Shown here: positions 20,301 to 29,059 of the stretch, piece by piece
Numbering within the stretch: the first letter of the stretch is position 1
Layout of the letters: every line of letters begins with the position of its first letter
Source: an uncultured bacterium
GTDB lineage: Bacteria; Cyanobacteriota; Vampirovibrionia; Gastranaerophilales; Gastranaerophilaceae
DNA: 64,000 nt
Direction of reading: 5' to 3'
NCBI GenBank assembly: GCA_949284715.1
Contig: CASDWH010000030.1
Span: 1 to 64,000 of the forward strand
Notes under the pieces: model-generated
Told to the model about the DNA's origin: nothing
Databases searched by the model: none
The model's input: only the letters and a program-made list of their open reading frames with translations
Program-made: the position numbers and the translations under genes

Positions 20301-20666
20301 ACCGCCGGCAGAAACTCCGCCTTCTGGAACATTTAACTGGTTATTTATAAATTGTGTAGAATTTTCAACGATTATACTTCCCTTATTATGCGAATAAACA
20401 ACTGAACCGCCATAAGATAATGCATTATTAGAATTACCTTCAAAAGTTCCAGATAGAGTAACTTCACCGCCTGCATAGTTGTCAACCACACCGCCGTAAT
20501 AACCGTCGTGGCTTATACCTGTCGCGCCATCTACTCTTATTGAGTCGCTTTGTGAACCTACAACAATATGACTATCGGCCGGAGCAGCCAAAACACTGCC
20601 GGGAACGGAACAGAATGACAACATCAATATAGATGCCAAAACTCGTTTCATTTTATTTCTTTCCAT
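14337..20666 (-). CDS. Large autotransporter with beta-helix passenger
   Basis: 2109 residues. A signal peptide (MKRVLASILMLSFCSVPGSVLA) starts at residue 6. The first third of the passenger is a series of GGAIYN/GGAI repeats with N-x-A spacing, typical of right-handed beta-helix autotransporters and pertactin-like proteins. The middle third has repeated V-x-G-x-L/N-x-S-x-L strands. The last 265 residues (from about GGLWFKAYGNI) form an autotransporter beta-barrel domain with alternating aromatic strands. The final residue is Lys, not the usual Phe/Trp. It should insert in the outer membrane and display the passenger as an adhesin or similar. ATG 20666 has GGAG six bases upstream. Confidence 0.9.
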   Translation of the reverse strand: MERNKMKRVLASILMLSFCSVPGSVLAAPADSHIVVGSQSDSIRVDGATGISHDGYYGGVVDNYAGGEVTLSGTFEGNSNNALSYGGSVVYSHNKGSIIVENSTQFINNQLNVPEGGVSAGGVIAAWGGTKLQIGDDVVFRGNGNGADGNPASAYGGAIYADYYLNPDGTVAQGQVIIGENVLFENNASTYAGAIYMDNVKDSSIGAGTQFIGNEASENFAGAILVNGTDNLTGSNLTIEENVVFQDNYAATDGGAIYNWGHVSETIKEGASFTKNEAGTYGGAIYNEALVVQGDDYMSSVDIDGVTFDNNTAGVSGGAIYNIVSPYDEYSTVTDADKANGSVSADNTLFTGNSAVEYGGAIYNEANASIGTGSSFEFNKVYSDENANLGRGGAIANLGGELVVADATTDADGVQFIGNEAGYSGGAIINEGGTATIGSGTKFTQNTAANGGAISSTKVNGEAAVTNIGNSVVFSENSAEYAGAILNQQSNMTIGNKVVFSGNKTTDGSGGAIANESYADSNSSLIIGESAQFINNESAKSGGAVYSYNNSPVNGTNTVTVQIGDGAFFEGNSAKANGGAVASYAAGAVIGENTVFNENHAASGGAIYHSAYGNEFDDGAVLTVNGGASFDGNYAESGNGGAIYTAGETILDTTAGDMNFTNNTANGAANDIYLDNDSVSGTISAALDLKGTNEVSIGSGIAGVANTTITNSGTTLSLESGSVNKDYAGSYTQESGTTNVSSNFFGGESTIKNGGFNLNDGAELVEGSKVTTESGVTTVIAEAANVTINGSFENNGTTTVASSANLVINGEYTSENLENKGNITASNTTIAVGNYSQTDDNASLTIDNSVLDVLNGNMTIESGTLTLLGAKAGIAENDIVTITDNVDLVIKYGETATIDSDGLEVGLGHIAINGDVNNFYMNDTDVIVAGNVLTQNVTVIDADISGSDKNTPLTIGTDAKDVDLILSNNATSSSGFIVSEGSNLQLTPNDGSSLTLTENNAVSGAGSVLVDEIVETVENDDGTTSEIHHGVGTVYIQSDNSGFTGEYTQNMGTVIAQAGSVFFNGDNTINKGTLTIEKDAVLGGNSNTLHGGTINIQEGAVLSGATNTVDGGVLNLADGAILDSDVSVLTNANGGYGTVNIYNPLSGQEGTEEFEGKTVLDAQTAITNGALTYLNGNGSTQNITITGGGLGLFNDTIITGETPDNTVSLVAGSGVSHLTVGDGSGLYADNINLGDNTSLTYKDNAYIKQESTVTLDGNASLNFRNENTDIEYNPSIISSSADASINKSGAGSTSIESSLTAYNGSINVTGGALDLAGDDQSAILNLSGISVDNSSLTADAHILVNGGGEKGIVSVNNGGTLSVNNSLEAENLIEVNDSTLNVLGSLASGTETSTNSAINFNSAIVNVGEDIVTDNIGIHNGSVVEVGGALDSKLFEASGEGTVVNIAEGLIASNTTTDNASLGVKDGAVVSIGEDVTAAGNISVVNGSSLTSGGSVTAMTGTVDVESSTLNILGDLIAENSTNGTSLGITNGSDVSVTGSVSANQNVAVDNSNLTVLGDLAATEGLIGVSNNSNLAVDGDVTFDSYFVVNGDSSAEVNGNLTGNGGMSIAGEKSKVTLNGDTAALGGNLNLRDGVLNNFTNMSVAGDMLIANTAGVTSTPVINMQDGGVSIIDVAGSLTQSSDVNMAFDYDPRGNAMDQIVVGSDVNVGDNQILITGINFINTPDDYNFTIDGSKLITGTDGHGYANIGDSQFVANTALGQYLITSTSGGAGAINGTLQSVNPQMYRGQVATVAQYANQLAFNNIMFDHAAIVSGQLGPNSDDEIANRYAATNPLFGPYQYSKKDGGLWFKAYGNIENISMTKGIHVDNQAYGAILGADLPVVKLKDGWKLIPSAYVAYNGGHQNYDFVSMYQNGGQIGAMATAYKGNFFTSLLAYGGGYANEMNVRNMGYGATGLADNTGNWFAGVASKSAYNFHLPKNFIIQPTAMVAYNIFGNQNYGSTFGGNLSMNSGFLNGINVAPGVNVIWNKKTFSIYGTAQMVFNIMGGVDGQAGKVTLDDVRMKHPYFEYGLGVVKSFKERLSGYFQFTIRNGGRTGIGFMGGFQCKLGK

Positions 20667-20706
20667 ACATTACTCCACTAGAACTTTATTTTAATTCCTC
20701 ACTAAA

Positions 20707-20736
20707 ATTTTACTATAAAGTAGAAATTTTTGTCCA
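20707..20736 (-). promoter_or_regulatory. Promoter of the autotransporter gene
   Basis: Minus-strand TGGACA (20731-20736), 18-base spacer, TAAAAT (20707-20712), about 40 bases before the start codon. Confidence 0.5.
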
Positions 20737-20899
20737 TAATTTACAATAATTTTAGTATTTATATAGGATATACGGGCTATTTTTTCCCCTTCAAATTATT
20801 TAATTTCAGCCATTTTATAATTGTAACAATTTTTCTATTTTCTTAACATTTTAACAATTTTTTTATTCATTGTTTTATCATTAATGTACGGAGATAATT

Positions 20900-21772
20900 A
20901 TGCAGATACACCCGATTTTATACAATACAAAACCCGCAGTTAAGCCGACATTTTGTGGAAAACAAACAAATTTTTTAGAACTTTTACACAGAAATTATTC
21001 ACTCGATGTTAAAACTATTGTAGAGAAAATTACTAAAAACTATCAGCCGGCGTCAACCTCCGGTTCCAATGCTGTATATAATATATACCCGAATAAACCT
21101 AAAACTATTCCTGCCGCAAATACTGTAAAGGGTTTGATGGAAATTGTTGTTAATCGTTCTAAAAAATTAGTTGAAAGTATAAAAATTTTTGCAGGAAATA
21201 AAGAAGAAAAGCTGCTAGAAAGCTCTGAATACACCTACAACAAAAAAGGGCAGATTATTAGAATTCTCCGTTCAACAACTTCCCCTAACGACAACCTGCA
21301 CCAGATAAAAACAAATATTAAATACGAAGATAATGGTATTACTATTCAAAAAGATTTTGATAATGGTACAAAATACTTGAAAACTATCATTACAACACTC
21401 AATAATAAAAAACATATCCTCAAGTTTTCTAAAAATAATACCGGAACAATCGAAAAATTTAAATACACAGAAAAAGAAGCACTCTGCTCCAGCCGTGAAA
21501 AAGAAGGCACCGGCGTGCTGTTTGAAGCCTCTGGCGACCCGCTGACCGGTGAAATGGTATTTTCCAAAAATATCACAAGCCCGTGCAATCGCGGAGAGTA
21601 TATAGAACTTCTCTCAAACGGCAATTACTATAAACAGGTAGTCGCAAAAGACTGGCATATCTCTACTAAAGAAATTCCAGCCTCAATTGCAGATGACTTT
21701 ATTCACCAAAAAGTCGATTTAATGACACCGGAAAACGAAATGCTTACAAAACTGGAGGAATACGGTTTATAA
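20900..21772 (+). CDS. Hypothetical protein with N-terminal F-C-G signature and YD-like repeats
   Basis: 290 residues. The first 21 residues end in PTFCGK, a variant of the F-T-G signature of the neighbours at 1517 and 6363. From about residue 100 there are short beta units such as [12 protein letters not shown], similar in style to YD-type repeats. No signal peptide. GGAG lies about seven bases before ATG. The stop overlaps the end of convergent rfbA by six bases, and no terminator is visible between them. Function unknown. Confidence 0.65.
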   Translation: MQIHPILYNTKPAVKPTFCGKQTNFLELLHRNYSLDVKTIVEKITKNYQPASTSGSNAVYNIYPNKPKTIPAANTVKGLMEIVVNRSKKLVESIKIFAGNKEEKLLESSEYTYNKKGQIIRILRSTTSPNDNLHQIKTNIKYEDNGITIQKDFDNGTKYLKTIITTLNNKKHILKFSKNNTGTIEKFKYTEKEALCSSREKEGTGVLFEASGDPLTGEMVFSKNITSPCNRGEYIELLSNGNYYKQVVAKDWHISTKEIPASIADDFIHQKVDLMTPENEMLTKLEEYGL

Positions 21773-22630
21773 CTGTTTAATATACTGATAATACTCGCTT
21801 GCGCCCATTTTTTCAGCGTTAGCAAGCATTTCTTCTTTTGATATATACCCCTGGCGCCACGCAATTTCTTCTAAACAAGCAATTTTAACCCCTTGATTTT
21901 CTTCTATTGTATGGATATACTGTCCCGCTTTTAACAACGAACTATGCAAACCCGTATCAAGCCAGGCAAACCCGCGCGGGAACTTAATAACATTCAATCT
22001 GTTTTCATTTAAATACAATTTGTTTAAATCCGTAATTTCCAATTCACCGCGCGCAGACAGGGTTAATTTATCAGCCATAAAACTTACACCCTTAGGATAA
22101 AAATATAATCCGGTTACTGCATAATCAGATTTGGGCTGCTCCGGCTTTTCATCTATCGAAACAGCCTGCATTGAGTCATTAAATTCCACCACTCCAAATC
22201 TTTCCGGATCTTTTACTTTGTATGCAAAAATTGAAGCATACCCTTGTTTAGCATATTTTGAAGCATCTTTAAGCATGCCGGTAAAACCTGCCCCCCAGAA
22301 AATGTTATCTCCCAATATAAGTGCAGTACAATCATTATCTATAAAATCTTGTCCCAGAATAAATGCCTGTGCGATTCCATCGGGGGACTGCTGTATTTTA
22401 TACTGAATATTAATACCAAATATTCTGCCATCACCAAGTAGTTTTCTGACTCCCTCATCACTCTGCGGCGATGTGATGATTAAAATTTCACTTATACCGG
22501 CAAGCATTAAAACAGACAGCGGGTAATAAATCATAGGTTTATCATACACCGGCAGAAGCTGTTTAGATACAGCAAGCGTACTCGGATATAATCTGGTTCC
22601 TTCACCTCCCGCTAAAATTATTCCCTTCAT
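21767..22630 (-). CDS. rfbA: Glucose-1-phosphate thymidylyltransferase
   Basis: Makes dTDP-glucose from dTTP and glucose 1-phosphate, the first step of the dTDP-sugar pathway. The 287-residue protein starts with the nucleotidyltransferase signature [16 protein letters not shown] and [29 protein letters not shown] and GVVEFN...[19 protein letters not shown] are also typical. Length is normal. It is the last gene of a minus-strand nucleotide-sugar cluster and follows rfbB by 18 bases. Confidence 0.97.
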   Translation of the reverse strand: MKGIILAGGEGTRLYPSTLAVSKQLLPVYDKPMIYYPLSVLMLAGISEILIITSPQSDEGVRKLLGDGRIFGINIQYKIQQSPDGIAQAFILGQDFIDNDCTALILGDNIFWGAGFTGMLKDASKYAKQGYASIFAYKVKDPERFGVVEFNDSMQAVSIDEKPEQPKSDYAVTGLYFYPKGVSFMADKLTLSARGELEITDLNKLYLNENRLNVIKFPRGFAWLDTGLHSSLLKAGQYIHTIEENQGVKIACLEEIAWRQGYISKEEMLANAEKMGASEYYQYIKQL

Positions 22631-22648
22631 TTTCCCTATCCTTTTTAG

Positions 22649-23635
22649 TTACACCTGTGATGCCGTAATCGAGCGCATGCCTGCGTTTATTATCCAATCT
22701 TTATTATTCATATACCATTCTATTGTCTGCTTCAGCCCCGCCTCAAATTTTACAGACGGTTCCCAGCCAAGTTCAGAACGAATTTTTGTATTATCAACCG
22801 CATACCGTCTATCATGCCCCAATCTATCCGGAACAAACTCTATCATAGAAGCATCATATCCGAAATATTCAAGAATAAATCTTGCAATCTCCAGATTTGT
22901 TTTTTCACAATGTCCGCCTATATTATAAACTTCGCCAGGGCGGCCATTCAGCAGCACCTTTTCTATTGCGGAACAGTGGTCATAAACATATAACCAGTCG
23001 CGAACATTCAATCCGTCACCATATACAGGGAGCGGCTTGTTATTCATAATTCTTGTTATAAACAGCGGAATAAGTTTTTCGGGATACTGGTTAGGCCCGT
23101 AATTATTAGAACACCTTGTCACAATAACAGGCATTCCATAAGTTCTAAAGTATGACAAAGCAAGAACATCCGCTGATGCCTTACTTGCAGAATACGGACT
23201 GTTTGGTGAAATTTTTGATTCTTCAGTAAAATACCCTTCATCAATACTGCCGTATACTTCGTCAGTCGAAATTTGTATAAACCTTTTGCCTCCTGCTTTT
23301 AGTGCGGCATCAAGAAGGTTATATGTTCCTTTAACATTTGTTTCAATAAACGCGCCCGGAGAAACTATACTCCTGTCAACATGTGTCTGCGCAGCAAAAT
23401 TAACAACATAATCGCACCCCCCTATCAAGTCGCCTGCAAGAACACTGTTACAAATATTACCATGTACAAAACGGTAATTTGAATTATCCGCAGCTTCACG
23501 TAAATTTTCAGGATTTCCCGCATATTCAAGCGCATCAAGATTTATAACTTTCCAATCAGGATGTTTTTCTAAAATATATTTTATAAAACAACTGCCTATA
23601 AATCCGGCTCCGCCGGTAACTAACAATACAGACAT
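22649..23635 (-). CDS. rfbB: dTDP-glucose 4,6-dehydratase
   Basis: Converts dTDP-glucose to dTDP-4-keto-6-deoxyglucose. An extended SDR protein of 328 residues: NAD-binding TGGAGFIG at the N-terminus, NFAAQTHVDRSI, catalytic ISTDEVYG (Thr-Asp-Glu) and Y-S-A-S-K, then CSNNYGPNQYPEKLIP and GDGLNVRDWLYVYDH. All are RfbB hallmarks. The start codon lies inside the end of rfbC (16 bases overlap), so the two are likely translated together. Confidence 0.96.
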   Translation of the reverse strand: MSVLLVTGGAGFIGSCFIKYILEKHPDWKVINLDALEYAGNPENLREAADNSNYRFVHGNICNSVLAGDLIGGCDYVVNFAAQTHVDRSIVSPGAFIETNVKGTYNLLDAALKAGGKRFIQISTDEVYGSIDEGYFTEESKISPNSPYSASKASADVLALSYFRTYGMPVIVTRCSNNYGPNQYPEKLIPLFITRIMNNKPLPVYGDGLNVRDWLYVYDHCSAIEKVLLNGRPGEVYNIGGHCEKTNLEIARFILEYFGYDASMIEFVPDRLGHDRRYAVDNTKIRSELGWEPSVKFEAGLKQTIEWYMNNKDWIINAGMRSITASQV

Positions 23636-24177
23636 TTAATCACCTCACTTAAACCGGGCAGTTTAATATCCTTCTCTGAAAGAACAGGCTGGAAATCAAT
23701 CCCCCAGTCAATATTTAAATCACTGTCCGCCCAGAAAATTCCGCTGTCAGCCTCCTTGTTATATTCCGCATCAGTTTTGTACAAAACAACAGCCTCATCT
23801 GATAGTGAAACAAACCCGTGGCCAAAACCTTTAGGTATATATAGAGAATACCCGTTCGCCTCAGACAATTCAACTCTTACAGACTGTTTAAAGGATGGAG
23901 AATCAGAGCGCAGGTCAACAGCTATATCAAAAATTTTTCCCTTGATACATCTAACAAGTTTTGCCTGTGAATAAATTCCTTTCTGGTAATGAATGCCGCG
24001 CAGCACACCATAACTTGAAACAGACATATTATCCTGTTTAAACTCCACACCTATACCGCCTGCCACATACTCTGAAGCCTTATATACTTCACTAAATAAG
24101 CCGCGGGAATCTCTATATACTGTAGGTTTTACAAGTATAATCCCTTCCGGTTCAAGATTTATAAACTCAAACGGCAC
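23620..24177 (-). CDS. rfbC: dTDP-4-dehydrorhamnose 3,5-epimerase
   Basis: Acts after RfbB to give dTDP-4-keto-L-rhamnose. 185 residues, the usual length. Family motifs: FSEVYKASEY-type segment, VLRGIHYQKG with the catalytic His, KLVRCIKGKIFDIAVDLR, YIPKGFGHGFVSLSDEAVVLYKT and the tail region FWADSDLNIDWG. It lies 12 bases after ugd and overlaps rfbB. The reductase that would finish dTDP-L-rhamnose (rfbD) is not in this window. Confidence 0.95.
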   Translation of the reverse strand: MPFEFINLEPEGIILVKPTVYRDSRGLFSEVYKASEYVAGGIGVEFKQDNMSVSSYGVLRGIHYQKGIYSQAKLVRCIKGKIFDIAVDLRSDSPSFKQSVRVELSEANGYSLYIPKGFGHGFVSLSDEAVVLYKTDAEYNKEADSGIFWADSDLNIDWGIDFQPVLSEKDIKLPGLSEVIKCLYC

Positions 24178-24189
24178 TTACACTCCTTA

Positions 24190-25494
24190 TTAATAAATTT
24201 TTCCTACCTGATAATATGAAAAACCTTTCTGTATCAATCTTGTTCCATTATACTGGTTTCTTCCGTCAAAAATTACAGGTTGTTTAAGTAAAGATTTAAT
24301 CTTTTCAAAATCAGGACGTCTAAACTCATTCCATTCAGTAAGCAATAACAATGCATCAGCACCCTTAAGCGCCTCGTAAGAATTTTGCGCATAAGTAATT
24401 TTGTTACCCCAAATAAGCTCTGCACAATCAAACGCTTTAGGATCATACGCCTGAATTTTAGCCCCTCTTTCAAGAAGTGCGTTAATAATTGTAATTGCAG
24501 GCGCTTCTCGCATATCATTAGTCTTGGGTTTAAATGCAAGCCCCCACACACCAAATGTTTTTCCTGTTAAATCTTCACCGTAATGTTTGTAAATCTTCTG
24601 TAAAAACAATAATCTCTGCTTTTTATTAACATTATCGGCAGCTTCGATGATTTCATACCCGCACCCGTTATCTTTTGCGGTTTTTAAAAGTGCTTTTACA
24701 TCTTTAGGGAAACAGCTTCCGCCGTATCCAAGTCCAGGGAAAAGGAACTGCTGCCCGATACGTTTGTCAGAACACATTCCTATCCGTACCATCTCTGCAT
24801 CAGCGCCAACTTTTTCACAAATATTAGCAATTTCGTTTGCATAAGATATTTTCACTGCCAAAAACGAGTTTGCAGCATATTTCGTCATCTCTGCCGACTT
24901 TACATCCATAATTATTACAGGATTACCTGTACGAAGGAAAGGAGAATATAATTCCTGCATAATATCTGTAGCACGCTGTGAATCAGAACCTATTACGACT
25001 CTGTCGGGTTTTAGAAAATCATCTACAGCCGCGCCCTGTTTTAAAAATTCAGGATTGGATACAACATCAAACTCCTCTTTAGTCTGGGATTTAATAATTT
25101 GCGTAACGGCTTCAGCAGTCCCGACAGGCACAGTCGATTTATCAACAATAACTTTATACCCGTTTAATGCCTTACCTATTTCACGTGCAACCTGATAAAC
25201 ATATTTCAAATCAGCCGAACCATCCTCGCCCTGCGGGGTTCCGACGGCTATAAAACAGATTAAAGATTTTTGAACGGCGGATGCTAAATCATCAGTAAAA
25301 CTGAGTCTGTTTTCTGATACATTCACTTTAATAAGCTCTTCAAGCCCCGGTTCGTAAATCGGAACAACACCTTTCTTTAGCTGTGCAAGTTTTTCTTTAT
25401 TATTATCAACACAGATAACATCATTACCCATTTCAGCCAGACAGGTGCCTGCAACCAGACCTACATATCCTGTACCAATTACACAAACCTTCAT
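24190..25494 (-). CDS. ugd: UDP-glucose 6-dehydrogenase
   Basis: Oxidises UDP-glucose to UDP-glucuronate with two NAD+. 434 residues. N-terminal Rossmann motif VIGTGYVGLVAGTCLA, STVPVGTA, NPEFLKQGAAVDDFLKPDRVVIG, and the catalytic cysteine in FPGLGYGGSCFPKDVKAL are all present; FKPKTNDMREAP follows. Its ATG shares one base with the stop codon of the decarboxylase gene upstream (TAATG), a typical coupling. Product is the substrate of that neighbour. Confidence 0.97.
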   Translation of the reverse strand: MKVCVIGTGYVGLVAGTCLAEMGNDVICVDNNKEKLAQLKKGVVPIYEPGLEELIKVNVSENRLSFTDDLASAVQKSLICFIAVGTPQGEDGSADLKYVYQVAREIGKALNGYKVIVDKSTVPVGTAEAVTQIIKSQTKEEFDVVSNPEFLKQGAAVDDFLKPDRVVIGSDSQRATDIMQELYSPFLRTGNPVIIMDVKSAEMTKYAANSFLAVKISYANEIANICEKVGADAEMVRIGMCSDKRIGQQFLFPGLGYGGSCFPKDVKALLKTAKDNGCGYEIIEAADNVNKKQRLLFLQKIYKHYGEDLTGKTFGVWGLAFKPKTNDMREAPAITIINALLERGAKIQAYDPKAFDCAELIWGNKITYAQNSYEALKGADALLLLTEWNEFRRPDFEKIKSLLKQPVIFDGRNQYNGTRLIQKGFSYYQVGKIY

Positions 25495-26438
25495 TATTTA
25501 CACTCCTTAATTTTTCGTTCAAAGTATTCAATCGTTTTTGCCAATCCTTCTTCAACACTAACTTTAGGCTCCCATCCTAGAAGTTTCTTTGCTTCTGTTA
25601 TATCCGGCCGTCTGCGGCAGGGATCATCTTTGGGCAGCGGTCTGTAAACGAGTTTGGAATTAGAATTAGTCATTTTAATAACAAGTTTCGCAAAATCACC
25701 TATTGTAAACTCTGACGGATTGCCAAGGTTAACAGGGCCTATTGCATTTTCAGAGTTATTCATCATCCTTATCATACCCTCTACCAGATCTGATACATAG
25801 CAGAAAGAACGGGTTTGAGAACCATCACCGTAAATAGTAATATCTTCACCCTTTAGCGCCTGAACTATAAAATTAGAAACTACACGTCCATCGTTCATAT
25901 CCATATTAGGCCCGTATGTATTAAATATACGCACTATTCTTGTATTCACACCATTTTGACGGTGGTAATCCATCATAAGTGTTTCTGCGCAGCGCTTACC
26001 TTCATCATAGCAGCTTCTTATCCCGATAGGATTAACATTTCCCCAGTAGGATTCAACCTGAGGATGCACAGCAGGGTCGCCGTAGACTTCGCTTGTTGAA
26101 GCCTGTAAAATAACAGCCTTACACCTTTTTGCAAGCCCTAACATATTTATCATGCCTAATACTGATGTTTTCATAGTTTTAATAGGGTTATACTGGTAAT
26201 GCGGCGGACTTGCAGGACATGCCAGATTATATACCTGATCAACTTCAGCGTAGTATTCTTTGGTAATATCATGCCTTACCAGTTCAAAATGATTGTTCGA
26301 TAAAAGCTCTCTTATATTGTCTTTACAACCGGTGAAAAAATTATCCAGACAAATAACATCATTGCCTTCATCTAACAATCTTTTGCACAAATGGCTTCCG
26401 ATAAATCCGGCGCCGCCGGTTACAAGTATCCTTTTCAT
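25494..26438 (-). CDS. uxs: UDP-glucuronate decarboxylase (UDP-xylose synthase)
   Basis: Converts UDP-glucuronate to UDP-xylose. 314 residues, extended SDR. Diagnostic segments: [63 protein letters not shown] with the catalytic Tyr and Lys, RIFNTYGP and [15 protein letters not shown]. The conserved ACPASPP and [14 protein letters not shown] sequences separate UXS from other SDR dehydratases. The substrate is supplied by ugd, to which it is coupled. Confidence 0.95.
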   Translation of the reverse strand: MKRILVTGGAGFIGSHLCKRLLDEGNDVICLDNFFTGCKDNIRELLSNNHFELVRHDITKEYYAEVDQVYNLACPASPPHYQYNPIKTMKTSVLGMINMLGLAKRCKAVILQASTSEVYGDPAVHPQVESYWGNVNPIGIRSCYDEGKRCAETLMMDYHRQNGVNTRIVRIFNTYGPNMDMNDGRVVSNFIVQALKGEDITIYGDGSQTRSFCYVSDLVEGMIRMMNNSENAIGPVNLGNPSEFTIGDFAKLVIKMTNSNSKLVYRPLPKDDPCRRRPDITEAKKLLGWEPKVSVEEGLAKTIEYFERKIKECK

Positions 26439-26462
26439 TTATTTTCCTCTTTATTATCATAT

Positions 26463-27482
26463 CTAGCTAATTAACGTAGAATCAAGCATAGCATTCAATT
26501 TTTTCTCCCAGTTATAGGCAGAAACAACGCTTTCTTGTAAACTTCTTTTAGGTGTCCAGCCGAGAGTATTTTTAATTTTGTCAGCGTTTGCATAAAGCTT
26601 TGCGGGATCCCCCGGGCGGCGAGAAACCATCTCAACAGGAATTTCTTTTCCTACAACTTTTTCACATACTTCAAAAACTTTTTTTACACTATCACCGTGT
26701 TCGGTACCAACATTAAATACCTCCGAACGATTTTCTTTATTGAGATAGGTATATGCAAGAAAATGTGCTTCAGCCAAATCCTCAACATTAACGTAATCTC
26801 TAATACAGGTTCCGTCTATCGTTTCATAGTCGCTGCCAAAAATTTTAAATGAAGAACCTTCGCCGTTAACTGCTGATTTTAAGATGTTCGGTATCACATG
26901 GGTTTCCGGCTCATGCCATTCGCCGATTCTTCCGGCACTATCAGCACCCGCGACATTAAAATACCTTAATCTTATTGATTTAAGGTTATACGCCGTATCG
27001 TAATCCTTCATAATCCTCTCTATCATTAATTTTGATGCGCCGTACGGATTAATCGGCGCTTGCGGATGCTCCTCATCAATCGGTGTATACTCCGGCTCGC
27101 CGTATGTTGCACATGTTGATGAAAATACTATTTTTTTACAATCATAGTTGAGCATTGTATTCAATAAATTTAAAGTTCCTGCAACATTATTATCATAGTA
27201 TTTTCTCGGATTTGTCACACTCTCGCCTACAAGCGCAAAAGCCGCAAAGTGTATGACTGCATCAATTTTATTATTAGCAAAAACTGAATCTATATCTTCT
27301 GTTTTGCGCAAATCACCTTTAATAAATTTAACTGATGATGATATTTTTTGAAGTTCTTTAACGGTTTCTAAATGTCCGTTTTCCAAACTATCAAATATTA
27401 ATATATCTTTAATTCCGTTATTTAAAAAATTAATAACGGTATGACTGCCAATATACCCTGCCCCGCCTGTTATAAGTATCAT
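26463..27482 (-). CDS. galE: UDP-glucose 4-epimerase family protein
   Basis: 339-residue extended SDR of the GalE type: [65 protein letters not shown] and [13 protein letters not shown]. It probably interconverts UDP-glucose and UDP-galactose; beside a UDP-xylose synthase it might also serve UDP-xylose/UDP-arabinose, which is inference. It is the first gene of the cluster, with AAGGAGAG before ATG 27482. The promoter is not clear; TATAGT in the 27483-27540 gap is a possible -10. Confidence 0.93.
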   Translation of the reverse strand: MILITGGAGYIGSHTVINFLNNGIKDILIFDSLENGHLETVKELQKISSSVKFIKGDLRKTEDIDSVFANNKIDAVIHFAAFALVGESVTNPRKYYDNNVAGTLNLLNTMLNYDCKKIVFSSTCATYGEPEYTPIDEEHPQAPINPYGASKLMIERIMKDYDTAYNLKSIRLRYFNVAGADSAGRIGEWHEPETHVIPNILKSAVNGEGSSFKIFGSDYETIDGTCIRDYVNVEDLAEAHFLAYTYLNKENRSEVFNVGTEHGDSVKKVFEVCEKVVGKEIPVEMVSRRPGDPAKLYANADKIKNTLGWTPKRSLQESVVSAYNWEKKLNAMLDSTLIS

Positions 27483-27611
27483 AAATAACTCTCCTTAAAA
27501 GTTAGCCCGACACTATAAATGATTACACAATTAAAGCGTAATGTAAAGCATTAAATTTTACTTTAATACGCAATCTTTGTTTGTGATATGATATCTATAA
27601 CGGAGGTACTA

Positions 27612-28007
27612 ATGTACACAATAAAAGAAGTAGCGGATAAAATGGATGTATCGGAACACACTCTGAGATTCTGGGCAAAATCAGGATTTTTCCCTTTTGT
27701 TACCAGAGATAAAAATAATATCCGCCAATTTTCGGATAACGACCTTGAATGGGTTAAAATCGTAAAATGCCTCCGTGCGGCAGGTACTGAAAATAAATCT
27801 ATTAAAAAATATATTGAACTCTGTATTGCCGGGGATTCCACCGTTAAAGAACGCTATCAAATTATTACAGAAACAAAACAAAAAGTCCTTCAACAAATGG
27901 AACACTTGAAAAAACAACTTGGAACTCTGGAATACAAAGAAAACTTTTATCAATCTATAATTAAAAATAATTTAAAAGACTCATGGAATCCGATGAACAA
28001 AAATTAA
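27612..28007 (+). CDS. MerR-family transcriptional regulator (AdhR/NmlR-like)
   Basis: 131 residues. The N-terminal winged helix reads YTIKEVADKMDVSEHTLRFW, followed by the second wing, a central D-x-E-W region, the segment KSIKKYIELCIAGDSTVKER and a C-terminal dimerising coiled coil. This pattern, including the 'GD-x-T-x-x-ER' segment, is that of MerR proteins that control aldo/keto reductases and alcohol dehydrogenases. A palindromic promoter of the matching type lies at 31907-31937 before an aldo/keto reductase operon. I start at ATG 27612, five bases after GGAGG; the in-frame ATG at 27588 is upstream of that site. Confidence 0.88.
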   Translation: MYTIKEVADKMDVSEHTLRFWAKSGFFPFVTRDKNNIRQFSDNDLEWVKIVKCLRAAGTENKSIKKYIELCIAGDSTVKERYQIITETKQKVLQQMEHLKKQLGTLEYKENFYQSIIKNNLKDSWNPMNKN

Positions 28008-28348
28008 AAAATAAAGGGCAAACATCAATGATAATATCCAACCATTCACAGGAGAATCACATTTCCCCAAACTTCCAAAAATTTCTTAAAACAAAAGGTT
28101 CAATACATAAACTTGAAAACCTCAAAGATTCATTAAGAGAAACATTGCCGGACTCAATAAGTTTTATAAAAAAACAGGATAAACACACCGGAGTTTTATT
28201 CATCTTGACAGGCAAACATTCTAACAAGTTTTTAGATTTAATTCCTAATACTCATTTCAGGGAATTGAGGACAAAACCTGAAAAATATTTAAAAGAAAAA
28301 GCAAAACAAATAACTGATTCAAAGTTATTAAAAAAGCTTTACGGTTAA
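27983..28348 (+). CDS. Hypothetical 121-residue protein
   Basis: No family recognised. It overlaps the end of the merR gene by 25 bases and is probably co-transcribed. It is basic (C-terminal KYLKEKAKQITDSKLLKKLYG) with a central beta segment (HTGVLFILTGKHSNKFLDL). The start is uncertain: ATG 27983 has no clear ribosome-binding site; ATG 28028 (starting MIISNHSQ) follows AAAGGG. The stop overlaps the end of convergent tatC by four bases. Confidence 0.55.
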   Translation: MESDEQKLKNKGQTSMIISNHSQENHISPNFQKFLKTKGSIHKLENLKDSLRETLPDSISFIKKQDKHTGVLFILTGKHSNKFLDLIPNTHFRELRTKPEKYLKEKAKQITDSKLLKKLYG

Positions 28349-29058
28349 GCTTCTTTCTTTTCAATAAACGACGCTGCCAGCAAACCGGCTTCAAACAGCA
28401 GCCACGTGGGAACCCCAAGCATCAACTGGCTGACAACATCCGGCGGCGTAAATATCGCTGCAAGAACAAGAATCCCTACAATAATATAAGGCCGTAAATT
28501 TTTTAATGTGTCTACGCTGACAAGTCCAAATTTAACTCCGGCAAGCACTGCAAGCGGAAACTGGAACATAATGCCAAATGCCAGAATTAAGCCGGATGCA
28601 AGATTTACAAAATTAGCCAATCCAATAGTCGGTTCAAGTCTTTCACTCATAAACCCTACAGAAAAATTCATTACAAGCGGAAGTATAAGAAATATACAGA
28701 ATGCACACCCGGAAATAAATAATAATACAAACAGCGACATAAACCAGCCGAGAAACCTGCGTTCGTTCTCATATAATGCCGGAAGTATAAATTTTCTGAC
28801 TTCATACGCTATAACAGGAGAAGCAAAAATTATAGCAAGAACAATTCCTGCTTTTAGCTGTATAATAAAAACCTCCATAGGTGAAAAATAATGAAGCTTT
28901 GCCATTGTATCAGGCAGCGAAACCGCAACCAGCCAATCTATAAATTTCGGGGCAAAATAAAATCCAAACGGCGATAACAGGAGAACAGCAAACACAGAAT
29001 GCAGCAGTGTACTTCTTAATGCTTCAAGATGATATATAAAAGACTGGTTATCATCCAT
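28345..29058 (-). CDS. tatC: Sec-independent protein translocase TatC
   Basis: Core receptor of the twin-arginine translocase in the inner membrane. About 237 residues with six membrane segments. Family features: the N-terminal FIYHLEALRSTLLHSV, the FSPMEVFIIQLKAG loop, PVIAYEVRKFILPAL and FGIMFQFPLAV. I place the start at ATG 29058, one base after the tatA stop (TAA-T-ATG), not at an upstream ATG inside tatA. It is the last gene of the operon that begins with a Tat-targeted aldo/keto reductase. Confidence 0.95.
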   Translation of the reverse strand: MDDNQSFIYHLEALRSTLLHSVFAVLLLSPFGFYFAPKFIDWLVAVSLPDTMAKLHYFSPMEVFIIQLKAGIVLAIIFASPVIAYEVRKFILPALYENERRFLGWFMSLFVLLFISGCAFCIFLILPLVMNFSVGFMSERLEPTIGLANFVNLASGLILAFGIMFQFPLAVLAGVKFGLVSVDTLKNLRPYIIVGILVLAAIFTPPDVVSQLMLGVPTWLLFEAGLLAASFIEKKEA

Positions 29059-29059
29059 A

